Shown one piece after another: positions 6,078 to 6,223 of a stretch of 6,223 bases of DNA; positions within the stretch are counted from its first letter, which is position 1; every line of letters starts with the position of its first letter. Below the pieces are notes generated by a model. The model made no database searches. It was not told the DNA's origin and saw only the letters and a list, made by a program, of their open reading frames with translations. The DNA is taken from assembly GCA_019242135.1 (NCBI GenBank), contig JAFAWC010000292.1, positions 1 to 6,223 of the forward strand, written 5' to 3'. The position numbers and the translations under genes are program-made. Source of the DNA: Mycobacteriaceae bacterium. Lineage in GTDB: Bacteria; Actinomycetota; Actinomycetes; Mycobacteriales; Mycobacteriaceae.

Positions 6078-6101
6078 GAGACATCGCCAATTGAATGTCT
6101 C
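6078..6101. promoter_or_regulatory. Candidate TetR operator, GAGACAT-N10-ATGTCTC
   Basis: A perfect 7-bp inverted repeat with a 10-bp spacer is centred about 69 bp upstream of the chosen tetR start. The spacer contains a further small palindrome CAATTG (6088-6093), one base off centre. Size, symmetry and position fit binding by a TetR dimer for autorepression. The sequence also lies upstream of whatever is encoded to the right, so it could control a divergent gene. Confidence 0.5.
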
Positions 6102-6223
6102 ATCCGTATGCGCAGCTCCTGGCGATTTCTGAGACCAGATGTGCTCGTCAGCCGTGTGCTGGCCTTTCAACTTCGCTGCCAAGCATTGACGCGCTGGGGG
6201 GCCGGTTCGACTCTGAGGTGAGT
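6102..6223. other. No supported gene at the right window edge
   Basis: No recognisable gene, RNA or repeat is present. A plus-strand frame beginning with an ATG at 6095 stays open for 43 codons to the window edge, and a minus-strand frame entering from the edge is open as far as about 6030. Neither gives a recognisable protein and neither has a clear ribosome binding site. A divergent gene starting further right is possible. Confidence 0.4.

Noticed and set aside
6204..6210. GGTTCGA near the right edge, like the tRNA T-arm (5063-5069), as a possible attR
   Set aside because: Only 7 bases match and the flanks differ from the tRNA 3' end, so it is probably chance.
1..6223. CRISPR arrays, complete insertion sequences, toxin-antitoxin or defence genes
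   Set aside because: No regularly spaced repeats, no intact transposase, and no paired small genes or defence motifs were seen on either strand.

Overview
The window reads as chromosomal DNA of a high-GC actinomycete, most likely a Mycobacterium/Mycolicibacterium. The phosphoglucomutase N-terminus closely resembles mycobacterial PgmA. The block of pgm, divergent crcB-crcB and a DUF190 gene, with a convergent gene after it, has the same order and orientations that I recall for the M. tuberculosis Rv3068c-Rv3072c region. This is from memory, with no search run.

Layout. Positions 1-57 hold the last codons of a plus-strand gene cut by the window edge. Positions 60-1893 (minus strand) hold a three-gene operon: two small Fluc/CrcB fluoride channel subunits and a protein made of three tandem DUF190 (PII-like) domains, each junction overlapping by 4 bp. 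A 132-bp divergent intergenic region (1894-2025) carries three copies of a 10-bp tandem repeat. Positions 2026-4955 (plus strand) hold an alpha-phosphoglucomutase and, overlapping it by 4 bp, a 12-helix major facilitator transporter of the drug-efflux type. A clear promoter (4965-4993) drives a tRNA-Ala(GGC) gene at 5012-5084.

The character changes after the tRNA. Positions 5085-5431 look like the scar of an integrated element: the C-terminal end of a tyrosine integrase (minus strand, frameshifted) abuts the C-terminal helix-turn-helix of a serine resolvase (plus strand), and neither is intact. Next comes a TetR-family regulator (5437-6021, minus strand) in visibly lower-GC DNA, with a perfect 7-bp inverted repeat (6078-6101) placed as an operator. 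The last 120 bases hold no gene I can support.

How the genes work together. The two CrcB subunits have opposite charge biases and probably form one antiparallel fluoride channel, with the triple-DUF190 protein as a possible cytosolic partner or sensor. Phosphoglucomutase interconverts glucose-1-phosphate and glucose-6-phosphate and is co-translated with the exporter, for which no substrate can be named. The tRNA served as the integration target for the element whose debris follows it, and the TetR gene is likely cargo or a later arrival. I do not see a clearly new defence or mobile system. The most notable items are the oppositely oriented CrcB pair with the triple DUF190 protein, the double-recombinase scar, and the TetR operator.
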